Positions 17,131-27,156 of a DNA stretch of 64,000 nt are shown here, piece after piece (the first letter of the stretch is position 1; each line of letters begins with the position of its first letter). Below the pieces are notes generated by a model. The model saw nothing but the letters and a program-made list of their open reading frames with translations. It did not search any database and was not told where the DNA came from. Both the position numbers and the translations under genes were made by a program. The stretch comes from CAYSRJ01 sp964525675 (GTDB lineage Bacteria; Spirochaetota; B62-G9; DRHN01), in NCBI GenBank assembly GCA_964525675.1, contig CAZGJW010000001.1, forward strand, positions 48,058 to 112,057, written 5' to 3'.

Positions 17131-17327
17131 AGTATAGGGGGTGGCAGATCATTCATAATACTTTTCTACCTGTTGGAGTTGGTACCAATAAGTAATACAG
17201 GGAAACTTGTTGACTTCATCGTCTGAACATGTTTATCATAACGCTGTGTTTCCACCAAATAGATATTCACTTCCATGGGCTCTGCATAACTTTATTATCG
17301 AGAGAGTACGCTACAAGGAATCCCTCA

Positions 17328-19862
17328 ATGAGCAAAACAACATCTAAGCAACAAACCAGACCATCACTATCCATGGCGGCATTCAAGGGAACAGACCCGG
17401 CATGTCTTGAGGATTCTTTCAGGTATCACCTCGAGTACTCCCTGGGTAAGGACGAGTACAGCGCTACGCAACGCGACATCTTCAAGAGCCTTGCCATGAC
17501 AGTGCGGGACCTCCTGTTCGAGCGCTGGACCGAAACTCAGCAGACCTACTATCATAAGGCGGCCAAGAGGGTATACTACCTGTCCCTGGAGTTTTTGATC
17601 GGCAGGATGCTCAGCGACGCACTCATAAACCTGGGGATATACGAAAACATGCGAAAAGCCATGACCGTACTCGGCTGTGATATCGAGTCTCTTAAGGAAA
17701 TCGAGTTTGATGCAGGCCTCGGAAACGGCGGCCTGGGACGTCTTGCCGCCTGTTTCATGGACTCAATGGCCACACTCGGCATTCCCGCATACGGGTACGG
17801 TATCCGTTACGAGTATGGTATCTTCTTCCAGAGAATACAAAACGGGTATCAAGTGGAGACGCCCGACAACTGGCTGAGGTACGGAAATCCCTGGGAGATC
17901 GAGCGTCCCGAGCACCTCTATCCCGTGAAGTTCTATGGGAGGGTGCACCAGTCCACCGATGACCATGGAAACTTTCACTGTGGCTGGGTGGACACTCAGG
18001 ATGTCCTGGCCATGGCCTACGATACGCCCGTGCCCGGATACCGGAACAACACGGTGAACAACCTCCGGCTCTGGTCCGCCAAATCAACCCGGGAGTTTAA
18101 TCTCGATTACTTCAACCACGGAGATTACGAACGGGCTGTCGCCGACAAAGCCCATTCGGAAACCATCTCCATGGTCCTGTACCCCAACGACAACATGTTC
18201 GAGGGGAGGGAGCTCAGGCTGAAGCAGGAGTACTTCTTTGTGTCTGCGACCCTGCAGGACATTATAAGGCGTTTCATGAAGACCAATCCAAAAGGGTTCC
18301 AGCGATTTCCCGAAGAGGTCGCCATACAGCTCAACGACACGCACCCGGCCATTGCGATACCTGAGCTCATACGGTTACTCGTGGACGAGGAGCGGGTAGG
18401 CTGGGACGAGGCCTGGGATATAACAGTCAGGAGCTTTGGATACACAAATCACACGATTATGGGAGAAGCGCTGGAGAAATGGCCTGTGAGTCTCATGGGG
18501 CGCGTTCTTCCCCGGCACCTGCAGATCATCTACGAGATCAATCGGCGTTTCCTCGATCATGTACTGTCGTTGCACATCTCCGACAACGACCTCAAGATTC
18601 AAAACCTCTCCCTTATTGAGGAGGGGGCCGAAAAGAGGGTGCGAATGGCCAGCCTCGCGATCATGGGCAGCCATTCTGTGAACGGTGTGTCAGAGATCCA
18701 TACCGGGCTGCTCAAAAGTGAGCTTTTCAGGGAATTTTATGAAATCTGGCCTGAACGGTTCAAAAATATTACCAACGGAATCACGCAGCGCCGATGGCTG
18801 AAGGCCTGCAACCCGGAGCTTTCGAAATTAATCACCAGTCACATTGGTGAGGGGTGGATCACTGATCTGTCCCAGCTGGAAAAGCTGGTTCCCCTCGCCG
18901 ATGATGATGGGTTTCAGAAATCGTGGCTGGAGGTCAAACTGAAAAACAAGAAGAGGCTGGCAGAGTTTATCCGGAACCATGTAACGGTCAATCCATCTGC
19001 ACTCTTCGACTGCCAGGTGAAGAGATTCCACGAGTACAAGCGTCAGCTTCTCAATGCCCTGCACGTCGTATACCTCTACAACCGTATAAGGACGGGCAGT
19101 AACCCGATGTCCGTGCCCCGAATGTTTATTTTTGCCGGCAAGGCGGCTCCCGGGTACTGGACGGCCAAGCTCATCATCAAACTGATCAATTCTATCGCCG
19201 ACAAGGTGAATCATGACAAGGATGTAAATGACAGGATGAAGGTCGTGTTCCTCGCCAATTACGATGTCTCACTGGCAGAGCGGATCATCCCGGCCGCAGA
19301 TCTCTCCGAGCAGATTTCAACGGCAGGAACCGAAGCTTCGGGGACCAGCAATATGAAGTTTGCCCTGAACGGGGCCTTGACCATCGGGACAATGGATGGT
19401 GCCAACGTCGAAATACTGCAGGAGGTCGGCAAGGAGAACTTTTTCACCTTCGGATTGACCACCGAGCAGATAGGATCCTTACGAATATCAGGGTACAGTC
19501 CCCGGGAGTACTACGAGGGCAATCCGCATCTGAAAGGGGTGATCGATCTCATATCGGACGGATATTTTTCACCCGACGAACCGTCGCTCTTCAAACCCCT
19601 TGTTGACTCGCTGCTGAACGGGGGCGATCCCTATCTTCTACTGGCGGATTTTGCAGACTACCTTCGATGCCAGGAAGAGGTGATGAAAACCTACAGGGAC
19701 AGGAAAAAATGGGCACGGATGTCCATTTTGAACGTGGCACACATGGGCACGTTTTCAAGCGACCGCACGATTCAAGAGTATGCACGGGAGATCTGGGATG
19801 TCAAACCGGTTCTTGTCGAAGCTCCCCCCAAGCGTCTGTGTGATGACGGATCTGTCACCTGA
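17328..19862 (+). CDS. glgP: Glycogen/alpha-glucan phosphorylase
   Basis: This is an 844-residue GT35 enzyme that releases glucose-1-phosphate from alpha-1,4-glucan using PLP. Family blocks are seen throughout: YLSLEFLIGRML, GLGNGGLGRLAACF, QLNDTHPAIAIPEL, RFHEYKRQLLN and the PLP/phosphate block EASGTSNMKFALNG with GTMDGANVEI. Start ATG 17328 follows AAGGA; the open frame upstream is leader. Its 3' end overlaps the convergent small gene by 8 bases. With the phosphoketolase nearby it fits a storage-polysaccharide and sugar-phosphate catabolic region. Confidence 0.96.
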   Translation: MSKTTSKQQTRPSLSMAAFKGTDPACLEDSFRYHLEYSLGKDEYSATQRDIFKSLAMTVRDLLFERWTETQQTYYHKAAKRVYYLSLEFLIGRMLSDALINLGIYENMRKAMTVLGCDIESLKEIEFDAGLGNGGLGRLAACFMDSMATLGIPAYGYGIRYEYGIFFQRIQNGYQVETPDNWLRYGNPWEIERPEHLYPVKFYGRVHQSTDDHGNFHCGWVDTQDVLAMAYDTPVPGYRNNTVNNLRLWSAKSTREFNLDYFNHGDYERAVADKAHSETISMVLYPNDNMFEGRELRLKQEYFFVSATLQDIIRRFMKTNPKGFQRFPEEVAIQLNDTHPAIAIPELIRLLVDEERVGWDEAWDITVRSFGYTNHTIMGEALEKWPVSLMGRVLPRHLQIIYEINRRFLDHVLSLHISDNDLKIQNLSLIEEGAEKRVRMASLAIMGSHSVNGVSEIHTGLLKSELFREFYEIWPERFKNITNGITQRRWLKACNPELSKLITSHIGEGWITDLSQLEKLVPLADDDGFQKSWLEVKLKNKKRLAEFIRNHVTVNPSALFDCQVKRFHEYKRQLLNALHVVYLYNRIRTGSNPMSVPRMFIFAGKAAPGYWTAKLIIKLINSIADKVNHDKDVNDRMKVVFLANYDVSLAERIIPAADLSEQISTAGTEASGTSNMKFALNGALTIGTMDGANVEILQEVGKENFFTFGLTTEQIGSLRISGYSPREYYEGNPHLKGVIDLISDGYFSPDEPSLFKPLVDSLLNGGDPYLLLADFADYLRCQEEVMKTYRDRKKWARMSILNVAHMGTFSSDRTIQEYAREIWDVKPVLVEAPPKRLCDDGSVT

Positions 19863-20097
19863 GCAGCCCGATCATTTTTTTCTGGTCCCGAACATTCTCT
19901 ACCTTTTTGGCGATCTCCGGGTCAAGGCAGTTCAGAAGCCAGGTGTACACGTCATTCTTCTTATCGTTTACATAGGTTGCAAACTCTTGTGGCGTGAGCT
20001 TTTTCAGTTGCGCTACGAGTTGGGCCTTGGTTTCGACGTAGGTTCCGTTATGAAAGTAGAACGCTTCGCCCGGTTTTACCTTTTTTCTTTTTTCCAT
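19855..20097 (-). CDS. Small DUF5752-like protein
   Basis: About 80 residues. ATG 20097 is chosen because GGGGGTG precedes it. The protein reads GEAFYFHNGTYVETKAQL at the start and NDVYTWLLNCL in the middle, like the DUF5752 family: short proteins with an aromatic beta strand, then an Asn-Asp-x-x-x-Trp helix, of unknown function. They often lie near carbohydrate or stress genes. It overlaps the glgP stop in convergent orientation. Confidence 0.6.
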   Translation of the reverse strand: MEKRKKVKPGEAFYFHNGTYVETKAQLVAQLKKLTPQEFATYVNDKKNDVYTWLLNCLDPEIAKKVENVRDQKKMIGLLR

Positions 20098-20343
20098 GGC
20101 AAGCACCCCCTGTGAGATGGTCCACCTCTATACCAGTATTGTAGCATACGATCTGTAAAAAGCAAGAGTTAAACAGGGCAAATGTTGATTTTCACACCGT
20201 CAAAAAATGCTTCACACGCAGATATAGTACTACGATCGATCTTTTTCACCACAGGTATGTACGGGTCTTTGTCGATTCTGTCGTTCACAATCGGTTGCTC
20301 ATTTTGAGTTGACTGCTTTTTTAAAAAAAAAGCTTTTTTAATT

Positions 20344-20575
20344 CTAATATTGTAAAAACTTGTTGAGCACCCTCCATCCCAGAGTCTGTACTGCACTTAC
20401 CACATCACCTGTATTCGTTACCCTTTCAATGAGCTTTCCAAGGATGTTGAAACCGAGATTGCTGTATAAAAATATCCACGTGAACCGGAAAAGACCCGGC
20501 AATATTTCTTGAGGCTTCTGATATCGGTGTGTGAAAAAGGGCGATTGGATACAAGAATCCGGCAGGTATATCCTA
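20344..20575 (-). pseudogene. Relic of a class-C beta-lactamase-like serine hydrolase
   Basis: In the minus frame ending with TAG at 20344-20346, the translation includes FLYSNLGFNILGKLIERVT. This matches the YSNxGYxxLGxIIExVTG block of class-C beta-lactamase/D-alanyl-D-alanine carboxypeptidase-like hydrolases. There is no start and no SxxK motif, so only a fragment of about 55-75 residues remains. It follows directly on the methyltransferase relic in another frame. Confidence 0.45.
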
Positions 20576-20837
20576 GAGGAGCAAATATATTTTGAACGCT
20601 TTTACCAAGGGCAGTAATGATCTCTATTGAATATGCCGTCTTGACGATTCGAGAGAGGAGAGCAATTTGAAAACCGCTTCCAGTACCGATTTCAAGGACG
20701 ACATCTGTCGGTTTGGGTTTTACTATCTGGGTCATATACGCCTGCCCGAGATAATCACTCAGAGCAGATCCGTATCCGATACCCCCAAAAGTCAAAAAGA
20801 AGAAAGTAATGATGTCATTTCGAGGTCTTTCGGGCAA
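20575..20837 (-). pseudogene. pcm: Relic of protein-L-isoaspartate O-methyltransferase
   Basis: The frame starting at 20837 has a non-homologous lead-in, then GIGYGSALSDYLGQAYMTQ and VVLEIGTGSGFQIALLSRIV. These are the AdoMet-binding start of PCMT, which repairs isoaspartyl residues; SIEII and APLGYT follow. Homology stops there, the GDGxxGWP block is absent, and the rest of the frame is unlike the family. About 90 of some 210 residues remain. The final residues of the open frame (down to 20418) overlap the beta-lactamase-like fragment in another frame. Confidence 0.65.
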
Positions 20838-21006
20838 TACGTTTATATTCGAACCAGGACAAAATGATGATTATAACATCAAGTAAGGGTAACAATAATA
20901 AAAAGAAAGAACGGGTTTGACTAAATCTGAAAATTTGATAGACTATAAACGACACCAGAGTAGAATCTGCAATAGGGTACGCCCATAATTTTCCACTAAG
21001 AGCCAT
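20815..21006 (-). pseudogene. C-terminal relic of a DUF2127-like membrane protein
   Basis: A 63-residue frame reads GKLWAYPIADSTLVSFIVYQ then a hydrophobic helix and LSWFEYKRIARK. This resembles the last third of DUF2127 membrane proteins (WAYP, aromatic helix, WxEY end). The N-terminal helices are missing and the upstream sequence is not coding on this strand. It overlaps the pcm relic by about 23 bases. Confidence 0.45.
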
Positions 21007-21150
21007 TTATGTACGAGCCTTTGTCGATATTGAATTGAAAATACGTTCAAACAGACGATGCTTGCGGCCATGAAGTTGTTGAGTGAAGAGAACAAGAAAT
21101 GGATGATTACAGAGACATTTCAGATCGAGTAAAGGATAGGGAGGCATACA

Positions 21151-23541
21151 ATGCGCAGTGCGAAGAGTAATCTCATGGCAACAGGTGGTGTGCTCAGTGA
21201 TGTTGAACTCGAGAGGATGAATGCCTACTGGCGTGCGGCAAACTACCTCTCTGTAGGACAGATTTATCTCCTCGATAACCCCCTGCTGAAGCAACCACTC
21301 AAAGAGGAGCACATCAAACCGCGCCTTCTCGGACACTGGGGCACGACGCCCGGCCTCAACTTCATCTACGTGCACCTGAACCGGGTAATAAACAGGCTCA
21401 ACCTGAACATGATATATATCATTGGTCCCGGGCACGGAGGGCCCGCACTGGTTGCCAACACCTATCTGGAGGGGAGCTACAGTGAGGTGTATCCCCACAT
21501 CTCGCAGGACGAGGAGGGGATGCGCAGGTTGTTCAAGCAATTTTCATTTCCGGGCGGCGTTCCAAGCCACGTCGCACCGGAGACGCCCGGCTCCATACAC
21601 GAGGGCGGAGAGCTCGGCTACGCGCTGTCGCACGCCTACGGTGCTGTATTTGACAATCCTGATCTGATCGTAGCCTGCATTGTCGGTGATGGTGAGGCCG
21701 AGACCGGTGCTTTGGCCGCAAGCTGGCACTCGAATAAATTCCTCAATCCCATAACCGATGGGGCCGTGCTGCCCATCCTTCACCTCAACGGTTTCAAGAT
21801 CGCCAACCCTACGGTTCTTGCCCGCATGAGCAGCGGGGAGCTGAAAAGCTTTTTCACGGGCTGTGGTTATAAACCTCGTATCGTGGAAGGATCGGAGCCC
21901 GCGGAGATGCACCAGCTCATGGCGGCTACGCTCGACCGGAGCATACGGGAGATCAGGGCAATTCAAAGCAGTGCTCGGGAGAAGGGTGACGCTTCGCGGC
22001 CGATGTGGCCCATGATCGTGCTTATTACGCCCAAGGGCTGGACCGGGCCCAAAGAGGTGGACGGGAAAAAAACTGAAGGCTCCTGGCGGAGCCACCAGGT
22101 TCCCCTGTCCGGGATGGCGGGAAACTCATCCCACGTCAGGCAGCTCGAGGACTGGATGCGAAGCTACCGCCCCCAGGAGCTCTTCGACACAACGGGCAGG
22201 CTAAGATCGGAGATCGCCTCTCTGGCACCGAAAGGTTTGAGGCGTATGGGCGCGAACCCCCACACCAACGGAGGAATACTGCTACGCGATCTGAACCTAC
22301 CGGATTTCAGGGCTTACGGTGTAAAGGTGGAAAACCCGGGGACGACAATGGCTGAGAGCACAAGAATCATGGGACAGTTCATCCGCGACGTCATGAAGCT
22401 CAATGCAGAGAGCAGAAACTTCATGGTGGTGGGTCCTGACGAGACGTCGTCTAATCGGCTGGACGCCCTGTTCGAAGTGACGGACCGGCGCTGGGTAGCG
22501 GAAGTCCGTCCCGGGGACGAACATCTGTCGCCAACTGGACGGGTGTGGGAGATCCTGAGCGAGCACACTTGCCAGGGCTGGCTGGAAGGGTATCTGCTCA
22601 CTGGAAGACACGGGCTGTTCTCCAGTTACGAGGCCTTCATCCACATCGTCGATTCCATGTTCAACCAGCATGCCAAGTGGCTGAAGACGACCAGGTATAT
22701 CAGCTGGCGGCGTCCCATCGCGTCGCTTAACTACCTTCTCTCCTCCCATGTGTGGCGCCAGGACAACAACGGCTTCTCCCATCAGGACCCGGGCTTTATC
22801 GATCACGTGGTGAACAAGAAGGCCGAGATTATACGGGTGTATCTGCCCCCCGATGCGAACACACTGCTTTCGGTTACGGCCCACTGCCTGAAAAGCCGTC
22901 ACTACATAAACGTCATCATCGCGGGAAAGCAGCCGGCACTCCAGTACCTTGATATGGATGCTGCTGTGAAACACTGCACGGCGGGGATCGGGATCTGGGA
23001 ATGGGCGAGCAGCGATCAGGGAAGTGACCCTGACGTGGTGCTCGCCTGCGCGGGCGATATACCCACTCTCGAAGTCCTTGCAGCCGCTGATCTGCTGCGA
23101 CAGCGATTCCCGGAGCTGAAGGTGCGCATTGTCAACGTGGTAGATCTGATGACGCTGCAGCCGGAGAAAGAGCACCCGCACGGTCTGTCGGACAAGGATT
23201 TCGATGCTATCTTCACAACCGACAAGCCTATCATTTTCGCTTTTCACGGTTACCCATGGCTTATTCACCGGCTCACCTACCGGCGTACGAACCATCGAAA
23301 CCTTCATGTCCGGGGCTACAAGGAGGAGGGAACGACCACCACGCCCTTCGACATGGTGGTGCTGAACGAGCTCGACCGCTACCATCTGCTGAATGACGTC
23401 ATCGATCGCGTTACGTCGCTGGGACACAAGGCGGCCTATACGAAGCAGTACATCAGGGATAAACTGATTGAGCACCGGGAGTACATCAGGAAGTATGGTG
23501 AGGACACACCAGAGATACGGAATTGGACATGGCCGTACTGA
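21151..23541 (+). CDS. xfp: Xylulose-5-phosphate/fructose-6-phosphate phosphoketolase
   Basis: This 796-residue thiamine-diphosphate enzyme splits xylulose-5-phosphate (or fructose-6-phosphate) with phosphate to acetyl phosphate and an aldose phosphate. The full-length family pattern is seen: YWRAANYLSVGQIYL, GHWGTTPGLNFIY, GPGHGGPA, the ThDP block GDGEAETGALAASWHSNKF, HLNGFKIANPT, and the C-terminal DLMTLQP and FAFHGYPWLIHRL. GGGAGG lies before the ATG. It lies on the same strand as glgP, but decayed DNA separates the two, so it probably has its own promoter. It gives a route to acetyl phosphate that bypasses part of glycolysis. Confidence 0.97.
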   Translation: MRSAKSNLMATGGVLSDVELERMNAYWRAANYLSVGQIYLLDNPLLKQPLKEEHIKPRLLGHWGTTPGLNFIYVHLNRVINRLNLNMIYIIGPGHGGPALVANTYLEGSYSEVYPHISQDEEGMRRLFKQFSFPGGVPSHVAPETPGSIHEGGELGYALSHAYGAVFDNPDLIVACIVGDGEAETGALAASWHSNKFLNPITDGAVLPILHLNGFKIANPTVLARMSSGELKSFFTGCGYKPRIVEGSEPAEMHQLMAATLDRSIREIRAIQSSAREKGDASRPMWPMIVLITPKGWTGPKEVDGKKTEGSWRSHQVPLSGMAGNSSHVRQLEDWMRSYRPQELFDTTGRLRSEIASLAPKGLRRMGANPHTNGGILLRDLNLPDFRAYGVKVENPGTTMAESTRIMGQFIRDVMKLNAESRNFMVVGPDETSSNRLDALFEVTDRRWVAEVRPGDEHLSPTGRVWEILSEHTCQGWLEGYLLTGRHGLFSSYEAFIHIVDSMFNQHAKWLKTTRYISWRRPIASLNYLLSSHVWRQDNNGFSHQDPGFIDHVVNKKAEIIRVYLPPDANTLLSVTAHCLKSRHYINVIIAGKQPALQYLDMDAAVKHCTAGIGIWEWASSDQGSDPDVVLACAGDIPTLEVLAAADLLRQRFPELKVRIVNVVDLMTLQPEKEHPHGLSDKDFDAIFTTDKPIIFAFHGYPWLIHRLTYRRTNHRNLHVRGYKEEGTTTTPFDMVVLNELDRYHLLNDVIDRVTSLGHKAAYTKQYIRDKLIEHREYIRKYGEDTPEIRNWTWPY

Positions 23542-23663
23542 AATTCTGGGGAACTGGAATGTTTGCCACCAGCAATTTTTTCAAATTGAACAGATTTTTG
23601 AGAAACATTGTTTTACCCTCTTTTTCAAAAAGAGACACCTTTTAATATTCTTCACCATGTAAC

Positions 23664-24551
23664 GTGGTGGCAACTGGCAGGGCCACTGAGTTCGGCAAAA
23701 TATCGGAACGGCTTAAATTAAGGGCGCCAGAAACGGAGTTCCAGCGCGGGGTGCGCCGCTTCGGAAACTTGCTCCTTGAGATAACACTTATGCTGGTCAT
23801 TTCGATTTTCGCAATCAACGTATACCTTCACCGCCCTGTTTTGGAGTCCTTTCCCTTTTCCCTTGCCCTCGCTGTGGGACTCACACCACAGCTTCTGCCC
23901 GTTATAATCAGCATCAATCTCGCCCACGGGGCGAAACTTATGGCCCGAAAGCGGGTAATCGTCAAGCATCTACCGGCGATCGAGAACTTCGGAAACATGT
24001 TCAGCATGGCCGGTGCCTCGCTCTTCCTGCCCTTCCTTCCCCTTCTACCAAAGCAAATCCTGTTGACGAATCTGCTGACCGACGTTCCCGAAATGACCAT
24101 CGCTGCAGACCATGTCGATCCTGAAACCGTTAAAAAACCGAGACGGTGGGATATCAGGTTTATACGCAGATTCATGCTCACCTTCGGTGTGCTCAGCTCG
24201 GCTTTCGACTACGCGACATTCGCCGTGCTGCTTCTGTTGCTTCACGCATCAACTGAGCAGTTCAGGGCGGGGTGGTTCATCGAGTCGGTGGTATCCGCAA
24301 CCCTCATTGTGCCGGTTATCAGAACGCCGAAGATTTGCCTCAAAGGCCGTCCTCACATGTCACTCGTCATTGCTACCCTGATCATTGCTGCAGTAATTCC
24401 ATACAGCCCGCTTGCGAGGATTTTCTCTTTCCAGAAGGTTCCTCCTGTCTTCCTCCTCGCCGTCGGCTGTATCATTAGTACATATGTCGTTGCTGTTGAA
24501 CTGGTGAAAAAACTATTCTATAAAACTGTACAGGTTAAGGCGCTTGACTAG
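23664..24551 (+). pseudogene. mgtA: Mg2+-transporting P-type ATPase relic lacking catalytic domains
   Basis: The 295-residue frame opens in mid-domain (VVATGRATEFGKIS) directly after a stop codon, so the N-terminus and most of the A domain are gone. It continues through TM3/TM4 (LALAVGLTPQLLPVIISIN, the ion-binding PEGL-like region) to AIENFGNM. In the family the DKTGT phosphorylation loop comes next. Here the sequence jumps directly to FSMAGASLFLPFLPLLP, which starts TM5. The whole phosphorylation and nucleotide-binding region is missing, in frame. TM5-10 then look intact. No pump activity is possible. The last bases overlap mprF. Confidence 0.88.
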
Positions 24552-27129
24552 AGATGGTATAAAAAAAAGACTGATCCACATTATTTTGCCCCTGGTGAGC
24601 GCCTCGCTCTTTGTTCTTGCTCTCCATGTGCTCTTTCGCGAGCTGCACGACTATAATTACCGGGCTGTGGTCCGGTATTTTCAGCAGATTCCCCGCCTGC
24701 GCCTGGCCCTGGCTGTTGCATCCAGCTTGATGAGCTATCTCATGCTGACATTCCACGATGTGCTTGGCCTGCGGTATGCGGGCCACTCACTGCCCTACGG
24801 CAAGATCGTTTTTACCTCCTATACGGGCTATGCTTTCAGTAACAGCGTAGGGTATTCATTTCTCAGTGGCGGGGCAATACGGTACCGTTTGTACTCGGCA
24901 TGGGGACTGAGCACGCTTGAGATCGCAAAGGTAATCGTCTTCTGCTTTGTGACGTCTCTGCTCGGCTATTGTATGGTTGCAGGTGTGGTTTTCACAGTGG
25001 GGAGTGAGTCGATACCGTCGCCACTTCACCTTCCCGTACACTTTCGCACCGTAAGACCGATCGGTGTTGCTTTTCTTACACTTGTCATGCTCTACTTTGT
25101 ATTGACGATGACTATGAAAAGGCACTTCGTTATCCGTAAGATACAATTTGCATTCCCCAAGTACAGGCTGGCGCTATTGCAACTGAGCATCTCTTCCATG
25201 GACTGGTTTTTTGCTTCCGCAACCCTCTACTTGCTTTTTCCTCCCCACTCCGGTATATCTATCTTCGGCTTCATGGGTATCTACCTGCTCAGCCAACTCG
25301 CCGGATCGGCGAGTCAGGTTCCGGGAGGGCTTGGCGTTTTCGAGGTGGTCATGGTGCTTTTGCTCTCCTCGACTGTCACCCATTCGCAAATTATTGGAAC
25401 ATTGCTTTCCTTCAGGATTATCTACTACTTCATGCCCCTGGTGATTGCAAGCCTCATGTTCGGCACCTATGAGCTGCTCCATCGGGCCATGATCAAAAAA
25501 GGAGTGACAAATTCTTTTGTCAGTAGAGTGACGGCGCTTACCCCCCAGGTGTTTGCACTGCTGGTTTTTTTTGGAGGGACGCTGCTGCTCTTTTCCGGTT
25601 CGGTACCATTTCTTACAAATCGGGCGGAGTTCATCTCCCGACTGCTCTCCCTATACACGATCGAGATAAGCCACTTTCTGGGAAGTATCATCGGTGTAAG
25701 CCTCCTTCTGCTCGCCCTGGGACTCCTGAAGCGTCTCAATGCAGCTTATTATGCCGTTATAGCCTTTCTCGCGCTGGGTATAGTGCTCTCGCTTCTGCGG
25801 GGCATGAGGTACGGCGTAGCCATTATGCTTTTACTCATACTTATTGCCCTGATCCCTTCACGGAAGCAGTTCTACCGCCAAACCGCACTCACCGCACATC
25901 GTTTCAGCTTAGAATGGAGCATTGTTATTTTTCTCATGATTCTGACGAGCACCTGGCTTGGTCTCTTCTCCTACAGGAACGTCAGGTATTCAGGCGAGCT
26001 TTGGTGGCAGTTCAGCCTGAAAGGCGATGCTTCGCGTTTTCTCAGGGCGAGTGTTGGCGTGGCCGTTGTGCTGCTTGCGTTTGGGATAAGCAGGCTTATA
26101 CGCCCCGCTGAGTACAGAACCGCTCTCCCAAACAAGGAACAGCTCGAGAGGGCTCGAGCTATTATTATGAACTCTGACAATCCAAACGCCTCCCTTGCGC
26201 TGCTGGGTGATAAGGCGTTTCTGTTCAGCAGGAAAGGGAACTGCTTTATCATGTATGGAGTTTGCAGGAGGAGCTGGATCGCACTGGGCGACCCCGTTGG
26301 GCCCAGGGAGGAGTGGAGGGATCTTATACTGGATTACCACACTGTATGTAACCGGTATGGCGGTCTTTCCGTCTTCTACGAGATTGCCGAGGAACACACA
26401 ACGCTCTACCGTGATCTTGGCCTCTCCTTGTTCAAGTTCGGAGAGGAAGCGTGGGTCAACCTCCCAAGCTTCAGCATGGAGGGAGGAGCGCGCAGTGATT
26501 TTCGCCACATGATCAACCGCATAGGGAAGCAGGGATGGACCTTCGAAATCGTTGCTCCTGAGAATGTTCCGGACATCCTTCCGGAATTAAAACATATCTC
26601 CGATGAATGGTTGGCCATGAAAAACGCTGAAGAAAAAGGCTTCTCCCTCGGCTTCTTCGATGCCGATTATCTGTCAGGTTGCCCCCACGCCGTTTTAATG
26701 CGCGGGAAAGAAATCAGCGCATTCGTCAATATCCTGACCGGTACGGGAAGGGAGGTATTTTCCCTCGACCTTATGCGTTACGGGTCGAATGCGCCGGAGC
26801 ATGCGATGGAGTTTCTCTTTCTTAAGCTTATCCAGTGGGGAAGACTGAACGGGTACATCTGGTTCAACCTTGGTATGGTGCCGCTTGGTGGGCTGAAGGA
26901 CGATGATCTCTCGCCGGTGTGGGACCGAATTGGAACTTTAATTTTTCGCCAGGGTGAGCACTTCTATCATTTTCAGGGTTTGCGGGAGTTCAAAGAGAAG
27001 TTTGATCCTGTCTGGAAACCCCGGTACCTCGCCCTGCCCGGCGGTCTTGCCCTCCCACGGGTACTCTTCGATGTGGCGACGCTTATATCGAAGGGCAGGG
27101 GCATTGATGTCGCGGGTCGTGGAAAATAA
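24544..27129 (+). CDS. mprF: MprF-type aminoacyl-phosphatidylglycerol synthase/flippase
   Basis: This 861-residue protein starts at TTG 24544, overlapping the ATPase relic end. The N-terminal about 500 residues are many hydrophobic helices including YAFSNSVGYSFLSGGAIRYR and SQVPGGLGVFE, the flippase part. The C-terminal about 330 residues are the soluble DUF2156 transferase (LGDKAFLFS, YGVCRRSWIALGDPVGP, FNLGMVPLGGL). MprF adds lysine or alanine from aminoacyl-tRNA to phosphatidylglycerol and flips it, reducing sensitivity to cationic peptides. Full length for the family. The amino acid used cannot be read from the sequence. Confidence 0.93.
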   Translation: MTRDGIKKRLIHIILPLVSASLFVLALHVLFRELHDYNYRAVVRYFQQIPRLRLALAVASSLMSYLMLTFHDVLGLRYAGHSLPYGKIVFTSYTGYAFSNSVGYSFLSGGAIRYRLYSAWGLSTLEIAKVIVFCFVTSLLGYCMVAGVVFTVGSESIPSPLHLPVHFRTVRPIGVAFLTLVMLYFVLTMTMKRHFVIRKIQFAFPKYRLALLQLSISSMDWFFASATLYLLFPPHSGISIFGFMGIYLLSQLAGSASQVPGGLGVFEVVMVLLLSSTVTHSQIIGTLLSFRIIYYFMPLVIASLMFGTYELLHRAMIKKGVTNSFVSRVTALTPQVFALLVFFGGTLLLFSGSVPFLTNRAEFISRLLSLYTIEISHFLGSIIGVSLLLLALGLLKRLNAAYYAVIAFLALGIVLSLLRGMRYGVAIMLLLILIALIPSRKQFYRQTALTAHRFSLEWSIVIFLMILTSTWLGLFSYRNVRYSGELWWQFSLKGDASRFLRASVGVAVVLLAFGISRLIRPAEYRTALPNKEQLERARAIIMNSDNPNASLALLGDKAFLFSRKGNCFIMYGVCRRSWIALGDPVGPREEWRDLILDYHTVCNRYGGLSVFYEIAEEHTTLYRDLGLSLFKFGEEAWVNLPSFSMEGGARSDFRHMINRIGKQGWTFEIVAPENVPDILPELKHISDEWLAMKNAEEKGFSLGFFDADYLSGCPHAVLMRGKEISAFVNILTGTGREVFSLDLMRYGSNAPEHAMEFLFLKLIQWGRLNGYIWFNLGMVPLGGLKDDDLSPVWDRIGTLIFRQGEHFYHFQGLREFKEKFDPVWKPRYLALPGGLALPRVLFDVATLISKGRGIDVAGRGK

Positions 27130-27156
27130 TGTCGTGATTGAGGCTAAGGTGTACTG

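Larger units (their letters stand above)
16894..17327. other. Divergent intergenic region between polyamine operon and glgP
   Basis: This 434-bp AT-rich region holds the promoters for both directions. On the plus side there is a candidate promoter with a palindrome. On the minus side TATATT lies about 30-40 bases before the DHS-like gene ribosome site, but no good -35 was found. No gene or tRNA was seen. Confidence 0.5.

Noticed and set aside
22297..23475. 392-residue minus-strand open frame opposite the phosphoketolase gene
   Set aside because: The plus frame matches phosphoketolase along its whole length; the antisense frame has no ribosome site or recognisable family.
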